NCBI GenBank assembly: GCA_018269055.1
Contig: JAFDVI010000022.1
Location: 124,001-188,000 of the forward strand
Length of the DNA stretch: 64,000 nt
Source of the DNA: Acidobacteriota bacterium
GTDB lineage: Bacteria; Acidobacteriota; Blastocatellia; RBC074
Direction of reading: 5' to 3'
Shown: positions 1 to 8,304 of the stretch, one piece after another
How the letters are laid out: each line of letters opens with the position of its first letter
Position numbering within the stretch: position 1 is the first letter of the stretch
Notes under the pieces: generated by a model
Database searches by the model: none
Seen by the model: the letters and a program-made list of their open reading frames with translations, nothing else
Told to the model about the DNA's origin: nothing
Made by a program: the position numbers and the translations under genes

Positions 1-377
1 AACTTGTTTCGGAAGGCGAGTATCTGCAAACACCGGCGCAATTGGATCAATTCAAACAATTCAGCATGTGCATCAACTGTCTGTGTTGTTATGCTGCGTG
101 CCCAGTGGTTGGCTTGGATCAGCACTTCATTGGGCCTGCGGCCATTGCGCTGGCGCAGCGGTACAATCTGGATTCGCGCGATCAGGGGAACGAAGAGCGC
201 CTGGACATGCTCTCTCAGCACGAAGGCATTTGGGGTTGCACTTTCAACGGCGAATGCTCGAAAGCATGTCCAAAGAACGTTGACCCGGCGGGCGCGATTC
301 AGCAATACAAGATCAAGGCCGTGACAGAATGGTTTAAGTCCGTGTTGATGCCCTGGGGCAAGGGAGGCACGAAATGA
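1..377 (+). CDS. frdB: Fumarate reductase iron-sulfur subunit, C-terminal part (5' end outside window)
   Basis: The iron-sulfur subunit passes electrons from the membrane quinol site to the flavin subunit during anaerobic fumarate respiration. Only the last 124 residues are inside the window, reading from base 3. They carry the ferredoxin-type cysteine cluster [12 protein letters not shown] and a second group [11 protein letters not shown], with the [14 protein letters not shown] stretch between them. Order and spacing match my memory of the C-terminal half of E. coli FrdB closely. The stop codon overlaps the next start (ATGA), so translation of frdC is probably coupled. The flavoprotein gene frdA should lie upstream, outside the window. 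Succinate dehydrogenase SdhB is the alternative, but the following FrdC/FrdD-type anchors favour Frd. Confidence 0.93.
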   Translation, partial: LVSEGEYLQTPAQLDQFKQFSMCINCLCCYAACPVVGLDQHFIGPAAIALAQRYNLDSRDQGNEERLDMLSQHEGIWGCTFNGECSKACPKNVDPAGAIQQYKIKAVTEWFKSVLMPWGKGGTK

Positions 378-793
378 AGCAGGCTCATGCTTATACGCTT
401 TATCGCCCAAAATGGTATCGCAAGCGGGTTTCGACTTGGTGGTGGGCGCAACAATGGCGCTCGTTCAAATTCATCCTGCGCGAATTGAGCAGCATCGCTG
501 TCGGATATGTTGGAGCGATGCTTTTGTGGATGATTTGGAGTTTGATCCAAGGGCCGGAAAGTTATGCGAACTTCCTGGCCTGGCTGAAGTCGCCGCTGAT
601 CATTGTAATGAGCCTCATTGCCTTTGGCTTTGTCCTCTACCATTCGATCACGTGGTTCAATCTGGCGCCAAAGGCAATGCCGGTTCGGGTGGGTGGCAAG
701 CGGTTGCCTGAGTGGATGGTGGCTGCGCCAAATTATGTCGCCTGGATCGTGGTTTCGGCGGTGGTCATCTGGTTTGTAATAGGAGGGAAGTGA
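374..793 (+). CDS. frdC: Fumarate reductase membrane anchor subunit C
   Basis: This 139-residue hydrophobic subunit anchors the reductase in the inner membrane and helps form the quinol site. Three membrane segments are visible, at roughly residues 35-57, 70-92 and 115-136. The conserved RELSS stretch lies before the first, and [14 protein letters not shown] follows the second. E. coli FrdC has about 131 residues and a similar plan. The start ATG overlaps the frdB stop by four bases. frdD follows after one base, so all three genes form one operon. I see nothing unusual in the gene itself. The FrdC/FrdD two-protein anchor is the less expected type for this lineage. Confidence 0.93.
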   Translation: MKQAHAYTLYRPKWYRKRVSTWWWAQQWRSFKFILRELSSIAVGYVGAMLLWMIWSLIQGPESYANFLAWLKSPLIIVMSLIAFGFVLYHSITWFNLAPKAMPVRVGGKRLPEWMVAAPNYVAWIVVSAVVIWFVIGGK

Positions 794-794
794 C

Positions 795-1148
795 GTGGCC
801 AAAAGATCGAATGAGCCGTTTTTGTGGTCGCTCTTTAGTTCCGGCGGAATGATCGCGGCGCTGATGTTTCCGATCCTGCTCTTTCTGTTCGGCCTGGCCT
901 TTCCGCTGGGCTGGCTCGAAGCGCCTGGCTACGGAAGTTTACTGGCATTGGTGCGGCATCCGCTGACGCGCCTGGTGCTGTTCGGTCTTTGTTCTCTGCC
1001 GCTGTTTCACGGAGCGCACCGCTTCCGCTTTACCCTTTATGATGGACTGCAGATTAAGCATTTGAATGAATTGATTGCTGTTTTCTGTTACGGCAGTGCC
1101 ATTGCGGGAACGATTCTGGCAGCTTATCTCTTGTGGATTATTCCATAG
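795..1148 (+). CDS. frdD: Fumarate reductase membrane anchor subunit D
   Basis: This is the second hydrophobic anchor of fumarate reductase, 117 residues with three membrane segments at about 18-42, 55-78 and 92-115. The N-terminal stretch KRSNEPFLWSLFSSGGM parallels the KRSDEPVFWGLFGAGGM region of E. coli FrdD, and a conserved HGAHRFRF segment follows helix 2. The start is GTG at 795, preceded by AGGAGGGAAG, which fixes it. It is the last recognisable frd gene. A small unrelated protein follows after 59 bases and may share the transcript. Confidence 0.92.
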   Translation: MAKRSNEPFLWSLFSSGGMIAALMFPILLFLFGLAFPLGWLEAPGYGSLLALVRHPLTRLVLFGLCSLPLFHGAHRFRFTLYDGLQIKHLNELIAVFCYGSAIAGTILAAYLLWIIP

Positions 1149-1207
1149 CGCGTCGTAACCGGAAGTGAAGAACCGAGGCCAAGAGGAATTTCAGCAAAGG
1201 AAGCATT

Positions 1208-1705
1208 ATGTTCGACCTGAAAAAAATTCATCCGGATGCCATACCGCAGGCTCTTGAAAGAGCGCACTTTTATCGCCTGCTCAATGAACCGGGAGCAGCG
1301 GAGAGCATCTGTCTGGACGTGCTGGAAATTGAGCCGGAAAATCAGCAGGCGCTGCTCACGCTGCTGACTGCGATTACCGACCGGTTCAACAAAAGCTATG
1401 CGGTTGGCGCAACCCAGGCAAAAGACGTTTTGCCGCGAATTAAGGATGAATATCAGCGCGCCTATTACGCAGGATTGATTTGTGAACGGCAGGGGAAAGC
1501 GCGACTACAGCAAGGCGGTCCGGGCTCAAGTCACGACGCTTATGAATATCTTCGCGAGGCGATGCACTATTTTGAAAAGGCCGAAGCTTGTCGCCCCGAA
1601 GGTAACGACGATTCGATTTTACGCTGGAATGCTTGCGCCCGAATCATTATGCGCAACAATTTATCGTCAAGAACTTCCGACTCTGCCGAGCCTTATCTTG
1701 AGTAA
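1208..1705 (+). CDS. Small TPR-like protein of unknown function
   Basis: This 165-residue soluble protein has no signal peptide or membrane segment. It is rich in Ala, Leu and Glu and shows TPR-like helical pairs near residues 12-55 (AHFYRLLNEPGAAESICLDVL, ending in IEPENQQALL) and 112-135 (YEYLREAMHYFEKAEACRPE). I do not recognise a named family. AAAGGAAG upstream supports the ATG. It lies 59 bases after frdD on the same strand and before a hairpin terminator, so it is probably the last gene of the frd transcript. A role in assembly or regulation of the reductase would be a guess from position only. Confidence 0.75.
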   Translation: MFDLKKIHPDAIPQALERAHFYRLLNEPGAAESICLDVLEIEPENQQALLTLLTAITDRFNKSYAVGATQAKDVLPRIKDEYQRAYYAGLICERQGKARLQQGGPGSSHDAYEYLREAMHYFEKAEACRPEGNDDSILRWNACARIIMRNNLSSRTSDSAEPYLE

Positions 1706-1720
1706 TCGGCCTGATAACCA

Positions 1721-1767
1721 AAGCGCCCTATTTTCCGTTGATTGCAACTGGAAAAGCAGGGCGTTTT
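1721..1767. terminator. Hairpin terminator between convergent genes
   Basis: An interrupted stem CGCCCT/TTTTCC pairs with GGAAAA/AGGGCG and is followed by TTTT on the plus strand. It lies 15 bases after the stop of the small TPR-like gene and 18 bases after the end of the minus-strand anti-sigma gene, so it may serve both. Confidence 0.6.
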
Positions 1768-1785
1768 GATAACAAGCAGTAAAAT

Positions 1786-2802
1786 CTACTTTTTCTGTTC
1801 CTGCAGTGCGATGTTCAGATAGCGCCTGGCTTCTTCAGCCCACTTCGTGTTCGGCTCCAACCCAAGAAAACGGTTCCAGCTTTCCACCGCATTTCCCCAA
1901 GCCTGCGTGGTTTGATAAAACAGTGCCAGGTTAAAACTTGCTTCCGGAGATGTTGGATTCTTAGTGATCGCCATTCTGAAATGATTCAGGCAGTCTTCAA
2001 AATCCGCTTTCTGCGCTTGCGAACCCGCTGGTTGCAGTTTGCCTTTCTCCAGATACGCAACTCCTAAGTCTGTATGAATGGAAGAATCATCGGGAGCCGC
2101 TTGCGCCGCCTGGACAAGATACTTGATCGCATCGTCAAATTGTTTCTGCGTTAAGTGGTAATTTCCAAGTGCGTGCAAGGAAGAAGTGGTAGGTTCTTCC
2201 TTCGTCAACTCCTCGAAGGCCTTGTGCGCAACCTTTAATTTTGTCGCACTGGTTTGACTGGAAGCTTTGGTTGAACCGGAAAATCTTGCGTAGGCGAGGC
2301 TTGTAATCCGTGCTTCAAGGGGGCGCTCTTCACCGTAAGCGCCTTTCAATGCGTTGATCCCTGTTTTCAGGTCGGATTGAAAGAATGCCCACCAACTGAC
2401 AAGGCCCAATCCCAAAACCAGAACGGCGGCAGTGGCAATCTTCAGAACCGGCATAGAAAGAATCTGTGTCAGTGTGTTTTGAACTCGCTTCCACAAACTT
2501 GGTTGCGGAGCGATTTCAGAAGGGAAATGGTTTAAGTGGGTTTTTAGAACTTGCGAGATTTGCAATTTCTGTCGGCCCTCGGGAGACGCCAAAAAGAGTT
2601 TTTGGTATTTGGCCTGTTGGTGTGGTGGCAATCTGTTTGCCGTGTAATCCTCTATCAAATCTTCTTCAACGATCAGCAATTGTTCCAGGTAATCGTTGTC
2701 AACCAGAAGACGTTCCTCTATCAACTGTTGCACGTCTTCAGGTAACTCATCGAGCAAGTAGCGTCGCAGTTGTGTGTCATTTTCTACAGCTTCTTTTTTC
2801 AT
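1786..2802 (-). CDS. Putative TPR-containing transmembrane anti-sigma factor
   Basis: This 338-residue protein has three parts. The N-terminal cytoplasmic segment, about 1-110, is acidic and helical (RRYLLDELPEDVQQLIEERLL, then a VEEDLIEDYTANRL region). This is typical of acidobacterial anti-sigma-like proteins that lack the zinc ligands of the classical zf-HC2 domain. One membrane helix lies at about 117-140. The outer part, about 190-330, carries TPR repeats. It starts 80 bases after the stop of an ECF sigma gene on the same strand, the usual order for a sigma/anti-sigma pair. Inference: it holds the sigma factor inactive until a periplasmic signal reaches the TPR domain. Direct binding is not shown by sequence. 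Confidence 0.75.
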   Translation of the reverse strand: MKKEAVENDTQLRRYLLDELPEDVQQLIEERLLVDNDYLEQLLIVEEDLIEDYTANRLPPHQQAKYQKLFLASPEGRQKLQISQVLKTHLNHFPSEIAPQPSLWKRVQNTLTQILSMPVLKIATAAVLVLGLGLVSWWAFFQSDLKTGINALKGAYGEERPLEARITSLAYARFSGSTKASSQTSATKLKVAHKAFEELTKEEPTTSSLHALGNYHLTQKQFDDAIKYLVQAAQAAPDDSSIHTDLGVAYLEKGKLQPAGSQAQKADFEDCLNHFRMAITKNPTSPEASFNLALFYQTTQAWGNAVESWNRFLGLEPNTKWAEEARRYLNIALQEQKK

Positions 2803-2882
2803 TTACATACTCAGCCCCTTTCTGGTGATTAGTGTCTGCTGACATGATAAGGAATGATTGAAAAAGCGTTTCGCCCATCAAA

Positions 2883-3452
2883 TTAATATCTCAAGCATTG
2901 TTTCAGGCATTCTTCCAGGGCTGCCCTGATTCGGTGAGCTCGAATTCGCAGCGCATTCAGGTTTATCCCCATTTCATCCGCCATTTGTTTCCGGTGATCA
3001 ATTTTGGCTCGTTTGCTTTCCTGGTAGTAGGCAACGACAAGTTTGCGATTTTGCGGAGGCAATTGTTTCAGGCAATGCTCCAGGCATCCAAACTCTTCTT
3101 CTTTGGTTTCATCAACGGTTTCGACCGACAGATCGGTGTGGTCGTGTTCTGGCAACGGTTCCTGGCGCTCCATTTCCTTGACATATTCAAGGTGCAGGTT
3201 TCGCGCCACGACGATGATGTAGCGCGCCGGTTCGCCCACATAGGCATCAATCATTCCCGGCAGTCGGCGTGTCACACGGTTAAAGGTTTCGTCGGCGAGT
3301 TCTTCCGAACAGTGACAACCTCTTCGGTTGAAGATAACAATCAGATTGTGGCGAATACCTTCATAGCGCCGGGCGGCTTTCTCCTCGTCTGGATCAAGCC
3401 AGCGAAGAAAAAGTTTGAAATCCTCAGGCGTTGGTTGCCAATTGTTGCGCAT
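2883..3452 (-). CDS. ECF-type RNA polymerase sigma factor
   Basis: This 189-residue protein has the two-domain plan of an extracytoplasmic-function sigma factor. Sigma region 2, about 18-100, contains the helix with EELADETFNRVTRRL and the YIIVVARNLHLEYVKEM segment. Sigma region 4, about 125-186, contains LPPQNRKLVVAYY followed by a helix-turn-helix (KQMADEMGINLNALRIRAHRIRA). A Glu/Asp-rich linker joins them. The gene lies directly upstream of a membrane TPR protein that is its likely anti-sigma factor. The double-cysteine GCHC near residue 45-48 is unusual and might respond to metal or redox state, but that is speculation. Confidence 0.85.
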   Translation of the reverse strand: MRNNWQPTPEDFKLFLRWLDPDEEKAARRYEGIRHNLIVIFNRRGCHCSEELADETFNRVTRRLPGMIDAYVGEPARYIIVVARNLHLEYVKEMERQEPLPEHDHTDLSVETVDETKEEEFGCLEHCLKQLPPQNRKLVVAYYQESKRAKIDHRKQMADEMGINLNALRIRAHRIRAALEECLKQCLRY

Positions 3453-3770
3453 GCAGGAGTACGAGAAGAAGCTCTTTGTCCGAATCGTCGTTTACCAATG
3501 CAACGATTGGACTTGAGTTGAACCGCTGACCGGCGAATTCAGCACCTTCGTCAAGCCCCTCTGACTTGAAACACTCGTCTGTAAAACTGACCGGACTGAA
3601 ATGGATTTGCTGAACCGCAGGCTAAATTGGGTCTACGACCGCGACCTCAGCGATTATCAAATGAGGGCAGCGGCAAATCAAGTGAGCTGAGGGCAAGAAC
3701 CTCCCTCGCCGCGGGCTTGAACAGGTAAAGCTCGCGGCAAGGGAGGGGGATTTTTTGAGTGGGCAGTGAT
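3453..3770. other. Gene-free stretch with a GC-rich hairpin
   Basis: No convincing gene is seen in these 318 bases. The part next to 3452 should hold the sigma gene promoter. A strong inverted repeat (CCTCCCTCGCCGCG at 3700-3713 and CGCGGCAAGGGAGG at 3733-3746) lies 25 bases beyond the end of the peptidoglycan-binding gene. The T-run (3751-3756) is on the plus-strand side, so as a terminator for the minus-strand gene it is atypical. Confidence 0.5.
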
Positions 3771-4340
3771 TTACCAGCTTGCCAACCCCAGGCGTTTGAG
3801 CGCATGGGCTGTCGGATAGCCCGTTGCAGCGATATTGTTACTGGCCTGGAAACGACGCATCGCGTCCATGGTTGCATCGTCATAGTTGCCGGATGTTTCT
3901 CCGGAGTAGAAGCCCTTGTTGGCCAAAGCCTGCTGAATCTGAATCACGCGCATCACGTCAATGTTGGCGCGCTTGGAAGGAGTAATAGTTCCTTCATCTC
4001 CGCTGGACTGATTTGTCGGCTTGGGCGGATTCAGCCATTTCGAAAGGTCGGCAGAGTTCGTGGAGCCGTATTCCAACACCTCAATGCGGTCAGGAACGAC
4101 TGCCGGCGATGGATCGGGACGATAACTTTCCTCAACATAGCGGCGCGATCGTTTGTGACCGCGTCTGCCTTTCTGGGCGACAGAGCGGCTTCGTGAGGAT
4201 TTAGCAAATTTTCCTTTGGCGGATGACGCCGAAGCTTTTTTCCTTTTGCCTTTGGCTTCAACCAAAACTGTATTTGCAGTGATTAAAACAGCGGCAACCA
4301 ACAGGCAAGTGAGGGCCTGGGAGAGTTTGCGAAAGAACAT
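3771..4340 (-). CDS. Secreted peptidoglycan-binding domain protein
   Basis: This 189-residue exported protein has a signal peptide at residues 1-29 (MFFRKLSQALTCLLVAAVLI, cleavage near VEA). A strongly basic Lys/Arg/Ser region follows at about 30-66, then a linker with many Pro and Ser. A PG_binding_1-type domain sits at the C-terminus, about 128-187 (VIQIQQALANKGFYSGE, DDATMDAMRRFQ, ALKRLGL). That domain usually binds the peptide part of murein. No catalytic domain is present, so it is a binder rather than a hydrolase. The basic region may contact anionic envelope polymers. It follows the HtrA gene on the same strand after 102 bases. Confidence 0.82.
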   Translation of the reverse strand: MFFRKLSQALTCLLVAAVLITANTVLVEAKGKRKKASASSAKGKFAKSSRSRSVAQKGRRGHKRSRRYVEESYRPDPSPAVVPDRIEVLEYGSTNSADLSKWLNPPKPTNQSSGDEGTITPSKRANIDVMRVIQIQQALANKGFYSGETSGNYDDATMDAMRRFQASNNIAATGYPTAHALKRLGLASW

Positions 4341-4442
4341 TGTTTGTTGACCTCCGGGGCATGGGATTGTCGTGAAACGAAACCGCAGCAGTTGCGCAAA
4401 ACAATCGCTACGGGGAACTCAAGCCGTCAAGCTGTGAGAGCT

Positions 4443-5996
4443 TTACGGCCTGTTGAACGAGATAAATATTCGCGGATTCGGGTAAAGCTTTTGCCGATAC
4501 ACTTGAAGAACAATGGGTTCTCCAGAGTTAAGGCTGGAAAGAACCTCTTTGAAATCGTCAACGTTTTTGACCTGTTGCCGGTTCACGGCTTCTATCACGT
4601 CATTTACTTTCAAACCTGCGTCGTCGGAGACGCTGCCCGCTTCAACGCGTATGACCAGAACCCCCATCACCTGACCCAGCGAGCGCTCGATTATGCGAGT
4701 CGGCGTCATCGTCTGGACAGAAATCCCAATGTTTTGGCGTGGTAAAGAAGCGGCCTCACTTGGTTTCGCATCCTCAGACGTTTCAATCTGATTTATTTCC
4801 GGGCGTTGACTAACGACAACGGTCAATGACATTTCTTTGCCATCCCGGAAGATTTTGATCGGAGCAGTAGTGCCGACAGGCGTCGCCGCAACCTGTCGAA
4901 TCAAATCTGAATCATCCTTGATTCTTTCGCCACGGAATTCGATGACGACGTCGTTTAATTTCAACCCAGCTTTTGCGGCAGGGCTTTCAACCGCCTGGTT
5001 GCCGACCAGCATCGTTTGGCCAACATTGCTGATGATTGCTCCGCGAACTACAGGCAAATGATAAATTTTGGCGATTTGCGGTGTAACGCGTTCCGTCATT
5101 GCACCCAGAAATCCACGAACAACGCGACCATTTTTTACCAATTGCCTGTAAACGCCAATCGCTTCCATCGAAGGCAGCGCGAAGCAGATTCCATTGTAAT
5201 CCCCTGTGCTGGTTGCAATTGCGGAGTTAATTCCAATCAGCTCACCAGACAAATTCACAAGCGGCCCGCCTGAATTTCCTCGATTAATTGCTGCATCGGT
5301 TTGCAAAAAATATTGGAAGCCGACCCGTTTGTAAAGCTCGGATGAGTCGCGCTCCTTGGCGCTAATAATTCCCGCCGTGACAGTCTGGTCAAGCCCAAAA
5401 GGAGAGCCGATAGCCAGTACCCAGTCTCCCACACGCATTTTTTCGGAATCGCCAAATCGAATTGCAGTCAAGGGCGCGACAGGATCAACTTTCACGACGG
5501 CCAAATCTACTTCTGCATCGCTGCCAATCAAACGAGCGGGAAGTTCGGTTCCGTCAAAAAAACGAACTGTAATGCGGTCAACCTGGTTCACCACGTGGCG
5601 ATTGGTCAGGATGTACCCTTGTGGATCTACGATCACTCCTGATCCATTGCCACGTAACGCCTGATCGCCACCCAGATAGGGAAGCGTCGAATCCAATGAG
5701 GGACGTGGAATTGAATAGAGCTCCGAATCGCGCGTCGGTTTTGCGGGCTTGACGACGGTGGAGATGTTGACGACTGCCGGTTCGACCTGCCTGGAGACTT
5801 CGACAAACGCGGAAGCTAATTCAGAGTTGACCTCTTTGTCACCGGCCCGGACTGGTGTGGCTTGGCGCGACAGCGCTACGCCAAGAATGACGCCAGCAGC
5901 CAAAAAACAGGCTGCCACAGCAATCAGAATTGCACGCTGCCGCGAGCGGCGATAGCGTTCGAGCAATTCGCCGTTGTCATAAGCGAAATCCTTCAT
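4443..5996 (-). CDS. HtrA/DegP-type serine protease with two PDZ domains
   Basis: This periplasmic quality-control protease is anchored by one N-terminal membrane helix (about 22-43). The trypsin-like domain spans about 60-260 with the full triad: His134 (TNRHVV), Asp164 (EVDLAVVKV) and Ser242 (GNSGGP). PDZ1 lies at about 285-385 and PDZ2 at about 420-512. The length of 517 residues is in the normal range for DegP/DegQ-like proteins. The start ATG at 5996 is preceded by a short leader, and an extended -10 box is seen about 75 bases upstream. It sits upstream of the peptidoglycan-binding gene, which suggests a shared envelope role. The exact subclass cannot be decided from sequence alone. Confidence 0.92.
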   Translation of the reverse strand: MKDFAYDNGELLERYRRSRQRAILIAVAACFLAAGVILGVALSRQATPVRAGDKEVNSELASAFVEVSRQVEPAVVNISTVVKPAKPTRDSELYSIPRPSLDSTLPYLGGDQALRGNGSGVIVDPQGYILTNRHVVNQVDRITVRFFDGTELPARLIGSDAEVDLAVVKVDPVAPLTAIRFGDSEKMRVGDWVLAIGSPFGLDQTVTAGIISAKERDSSELYKRVGFQYFLQTDAAINRGNSGGPLVNLSGELIGINSAIATSTGDYNGICFALPSMEAIGVYRQLVKNGRVVRGFLGAMTERVTPQIAKIYHLPVVRGAIISNVGQTMLVGNQAVESPAAKAGLKLNDVVIEFRGERIKDDSDLIRQVAATPVGTTAPIKIFRDGKEMSLTVVVSQRPEINQIETSEDAKPSEAASLPRQNIGISVQTMTPTRIIERSLGQVMGVLVIRVEAGSVSDDAGLKVNDVIEAVNRQQVKNVDDFKEVLSSLNSGEPIVLQVYRQKLYPNPRIFISFNRP

Positions 5997-6069
5997 ATTA
6001 CTGCCCGCTAAAGTTTGGTTGCTCTTTCAATTCGGATACCAAGGGGGTGTGCTCAACTATGCGAACCGG

Positions 6070-6078
6070 ATTATACCA
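6070..6078 (-). promoter_or_regulatory. Extended -10 promoter of the HtrA gene
   Basis: The minus strand reads TGGTATAAT, a perfect -10 hexamer with the extended TGn motif. The -35 region is weak (GCTAAT at 6098-6093). This would start a transcript near 6063 with a leader of about 65 bases before the HtrA start at 5996. Confidence 0.55.
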
Positions 6079-6212
6079 GAACAGTTTGGAAGATTAGCAA
6101 ACGGTTTTGGCTCCAGTGCTTGCCAGTTTTCTCAGATGCGTTTACCCTCACCCCGACCGTCATCTTCAACAAAATAAACCAAAAAACTTTCACTCCACGG
6201 AGGAATCAAGCG

Positions 6213-8072
6213 ATGAAAGCTCGAAACTCGCTTTTATTGACGCTGATTACGCTGCTTATTCCGGCGTTGCTCCTGTTTGCCGCTTTACCATCTTTATCGG
6301 CGCAGGGAAATTTCAGCATCAAAGATCATTACACCAAACACGAATATCAAATCGCCATGCGCGATGGCGTCAAGTTGTTCACTTCGGTTTATGTCCCCAA
6401 AGACACCTCGCAGAAATATCCGATGATTATGCAGCGCACGCCTTACAGCGTTGCACCTTACGGACCGGAGAATTACCGGAATCAACTTGGGCCGTCGCCT
6501 TTGTTTGCGAAAGAAGGCTTTATCTTTGTGTACCAGGACGTCCGAGGAAGGACGATGTCCGAAGGCGATTTTGCCTGGATGCGACCATACAAGCCGAAAA
6601 AGTCCGGCCCCACAGATACAGATGAAACGACGGACACCTGGGACACCATCGAATGGCTACTAAAAAACATTCCGAACAATAATGGACGCGTAGGGCAATG
6701 GGGGATTTCCTATCCTGGCCATTACTCCGCGCAATCGCTGATTGATCCGCATCCGGCACTGAAAGCCGTTTCGCCGCAAGCCCCAATGGCGGATAACTGG
6801 CTGGGCGATGATATGCACCACAATGGAGCGTTCTTTTTACCGCACGCCTTCAATTTCATCATTGGATTTGGCAGGCCGAGAACAGGCCCCGGAGTTCCGC
6901 AGTTTGCACGGTTTGATCACGGAACGGCCGATGGCTACAAATTTTTCCTGGAAATGGGGGCGCTGCCGAATGCCCAGAAGTACATGAAAAACGAAATCAA
7001 ACTATGGGATGAATGGATGGAGCATGGCGATTATGACGAATACTGGCAGGCGCAAAATGTTCCGCAACATCTGAAGAAAGTCACTCCGGCAGTGATGACC
7101 GTCGGCGGTTTGTTTGATGCCGAAGACGTGCAAGGCCCTCTGTGGATTTATCGCGAAATCGAAAAGAACAACCCGAAAGCCTGGAACGTGTTGGTCGAAG
7201 GCCCGTGGTGTCACGGCTGTTGGGCGCGGGCAGACGGAAGCTCGCTTGGCGGCGCGAAGTTCGGATCGAACACTTCGGCTTTTTATCAGCAGAACATCGA
7301 ATTCCCGTTCTTTCTCTACTTCCTGAAAGACAAAGGTGAGATGAAGCTGCCGGAAGCGTATGTGTTTGAAAGTGGGTCAAATACCTGGAAAACGTATGAA
7401 TCCTGGCCGCCGAAGAACGTCGCCGAAAAAAGCATTTATCTGCAAGCGGACGGCAAACTGTCGTTTGATCCGCCGAAAGCCGCTTCCGGGTACGATGAAT
7501 ACGTCAGCGATCCGAGCAAGCCAGTTCCGTTTCAGAATCGAATTGGCATCGGCATGAACTATGAATATATGGTTGACGATCAACGGTTTGCCAGTAACCG
7601 TACGGATGTGCTGGTTTATCAAAGCGATGTTTTGACGGAAGACATGACAATTTCCGGCGAAATTTTGTCCGACCTGTATGTTTCGACTTCGGGCACGGAT
7701 TCGGATTTTGTCGTCAAACTGATTGATGTTTACCCGGACAGAACGCAAGACCCAATGGATGGGTACCAAATGTTGGTGCGCGGAGAACCGATGCGCGCCA
7801 AATATCGCAATAGCTGGTCGAAGCCCGAAGCGATGAAGCCCAATGAAGTTACTCACATTCCATTCAAAATGCCGGATGTGAATCACAACTTCCGCAAAGG
7901 CCATCGAATTATGATCCAGATTCAAAGCACCTGGTTTCCGCTGGTTGATCGCAACCCGCAGAAGTTCCTGAACATTTACAAAGCCAAGGACGAAGATTTT
8001 CAGAAAGCGACGCAGCGAGTGTATCGCTCCAGCAGGTATGCGACGCGGCTGAAGGTCAACGTTTTGAAGTAA
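6213..8072 (+). CDS. Secreted CocE/NonD-family serine hydrolase
   Basis: This 619-residue exported hydrolase belongs to the X-Pro dipeptidyl-peptidase (S15)/cocaine esterase group, which cleaves ester or amide bonds in small acyl compounds or peptides. A signal peptide covers residues 1-31 (ending LSAQG). The alpha/beta-hydrolase domain has the nucleophile Ser166 in GQWGISYPGH, and an RGRTMSEGDF loop precedes it. The C-terminal jelly-roll domain typical of this family covers about 410-615. The ATG at 6213 is chosen because GGAGGAA lies 7 bases upstream and the signal peptide begins there. An upstream in-frame extension has no such support. The substrate is unknown. It is a single-gene unit closed by a strong terminator. 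Confidence 0.88.
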   Translation: MKARNSLLLTLITLLIPALLLFAALPSLSAQGNFSIKDHYTKHEYQIAMRDGVKLFTSVYVPKDTSQKYPMIMQRTPYSVAPYGPENYRNQLGPSPLFAKEGFIFVYQDVRGRTMSEGDFAWMRPYKPKKSGPTDTDETTDTWDTIEWLLKNIPNNNGRVGQWGISYPGHYSAQSLIDPHPALKAVSPQAPMADNWLGDDMHHNGAFFLPHAFNFIIGFGRPRTGPGVPQFARFDHGTADGYKFFLEMGALPNAQKYMKNEIKLWDEWMEHGDYDEYWQAQNVPQHLKKVTPAVMTVGGLFDAEDVQGPLWIYREIEKNNPKAWNVLVEGPWCHGCWARADGSSLGGAKFGSNTSAFYQQNIEFPFFLYFLKDKGEMKLPEAYVFESGSNTWKTYESWPPKNVAEKSIYLQADGKLSFDPPKAASGYDEYVSDPSKPVPFQNRIGIGMNYEYMVDDQRFASNRTDVLVYQSDVLTEDMTISGEILSDLYVSTSGTDSDFVVKLIDVYPDRTQDPMDGYQMLVRGEPMRAKYRNSWSKPEAMKPNEVTHIPFKMPDVNHNFRKGHRIMIQIQSTWFPLVDRNPQKFLNIYKAKDEDFQKATQRVYRSSRYATRLKVNVLK

Positions 8073-8090
8073 GCCGCGAGTTTCCCTTTG

Positions 8091-8138
8091 ACGATGAAAA
8101 GCCCGCAGAAGAATTTTCTCCTGCGGGCTTTTCATCGT
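8091..8138. terminator. Strong bidirectional terminator
   Basis: A perfect 18-base stem (ACGATGAAAAGCCCGCAG and its complement) closes a 12-base loop. The A-rich and T-rich parts of the stem allow it to work in both directions. It lies between the convergent hydrolase and acyl-ligase fusion genes. The remaining gap to 8304 holds nothing else that I recognise. Confidence 0.8.
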
Positions 8139-8304
8139 TGACGCACTGCTGAGTCTCACGGGGCCAAGAAGCCAGAGATGTCTATGATCAAATCTGCGGT
8201 AAGGATTGGGAGATTGGCAATGATAGACGAACGGTTTGACGCATTCCGTGATGACTCGCGAATACAGCGTTTGCTGCCGAGATGATCCTGCCGGGGAAAA
8301 CGTT

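Noticed and set aside
2898-3521. Plus-strand open frame of 207 codons opposite the sigma factor
   Set aside because: It mirrors the sigma gene and has no domain. The sigma factor motifs on the minus strand are convincing.
7377-8159. Minus-strand open frame of 260 codons opposite the CocE-type hydrolase
   Set aside because: It is antisense to a clear S15/CocE domain and runs through the terminator at 8091-8138.
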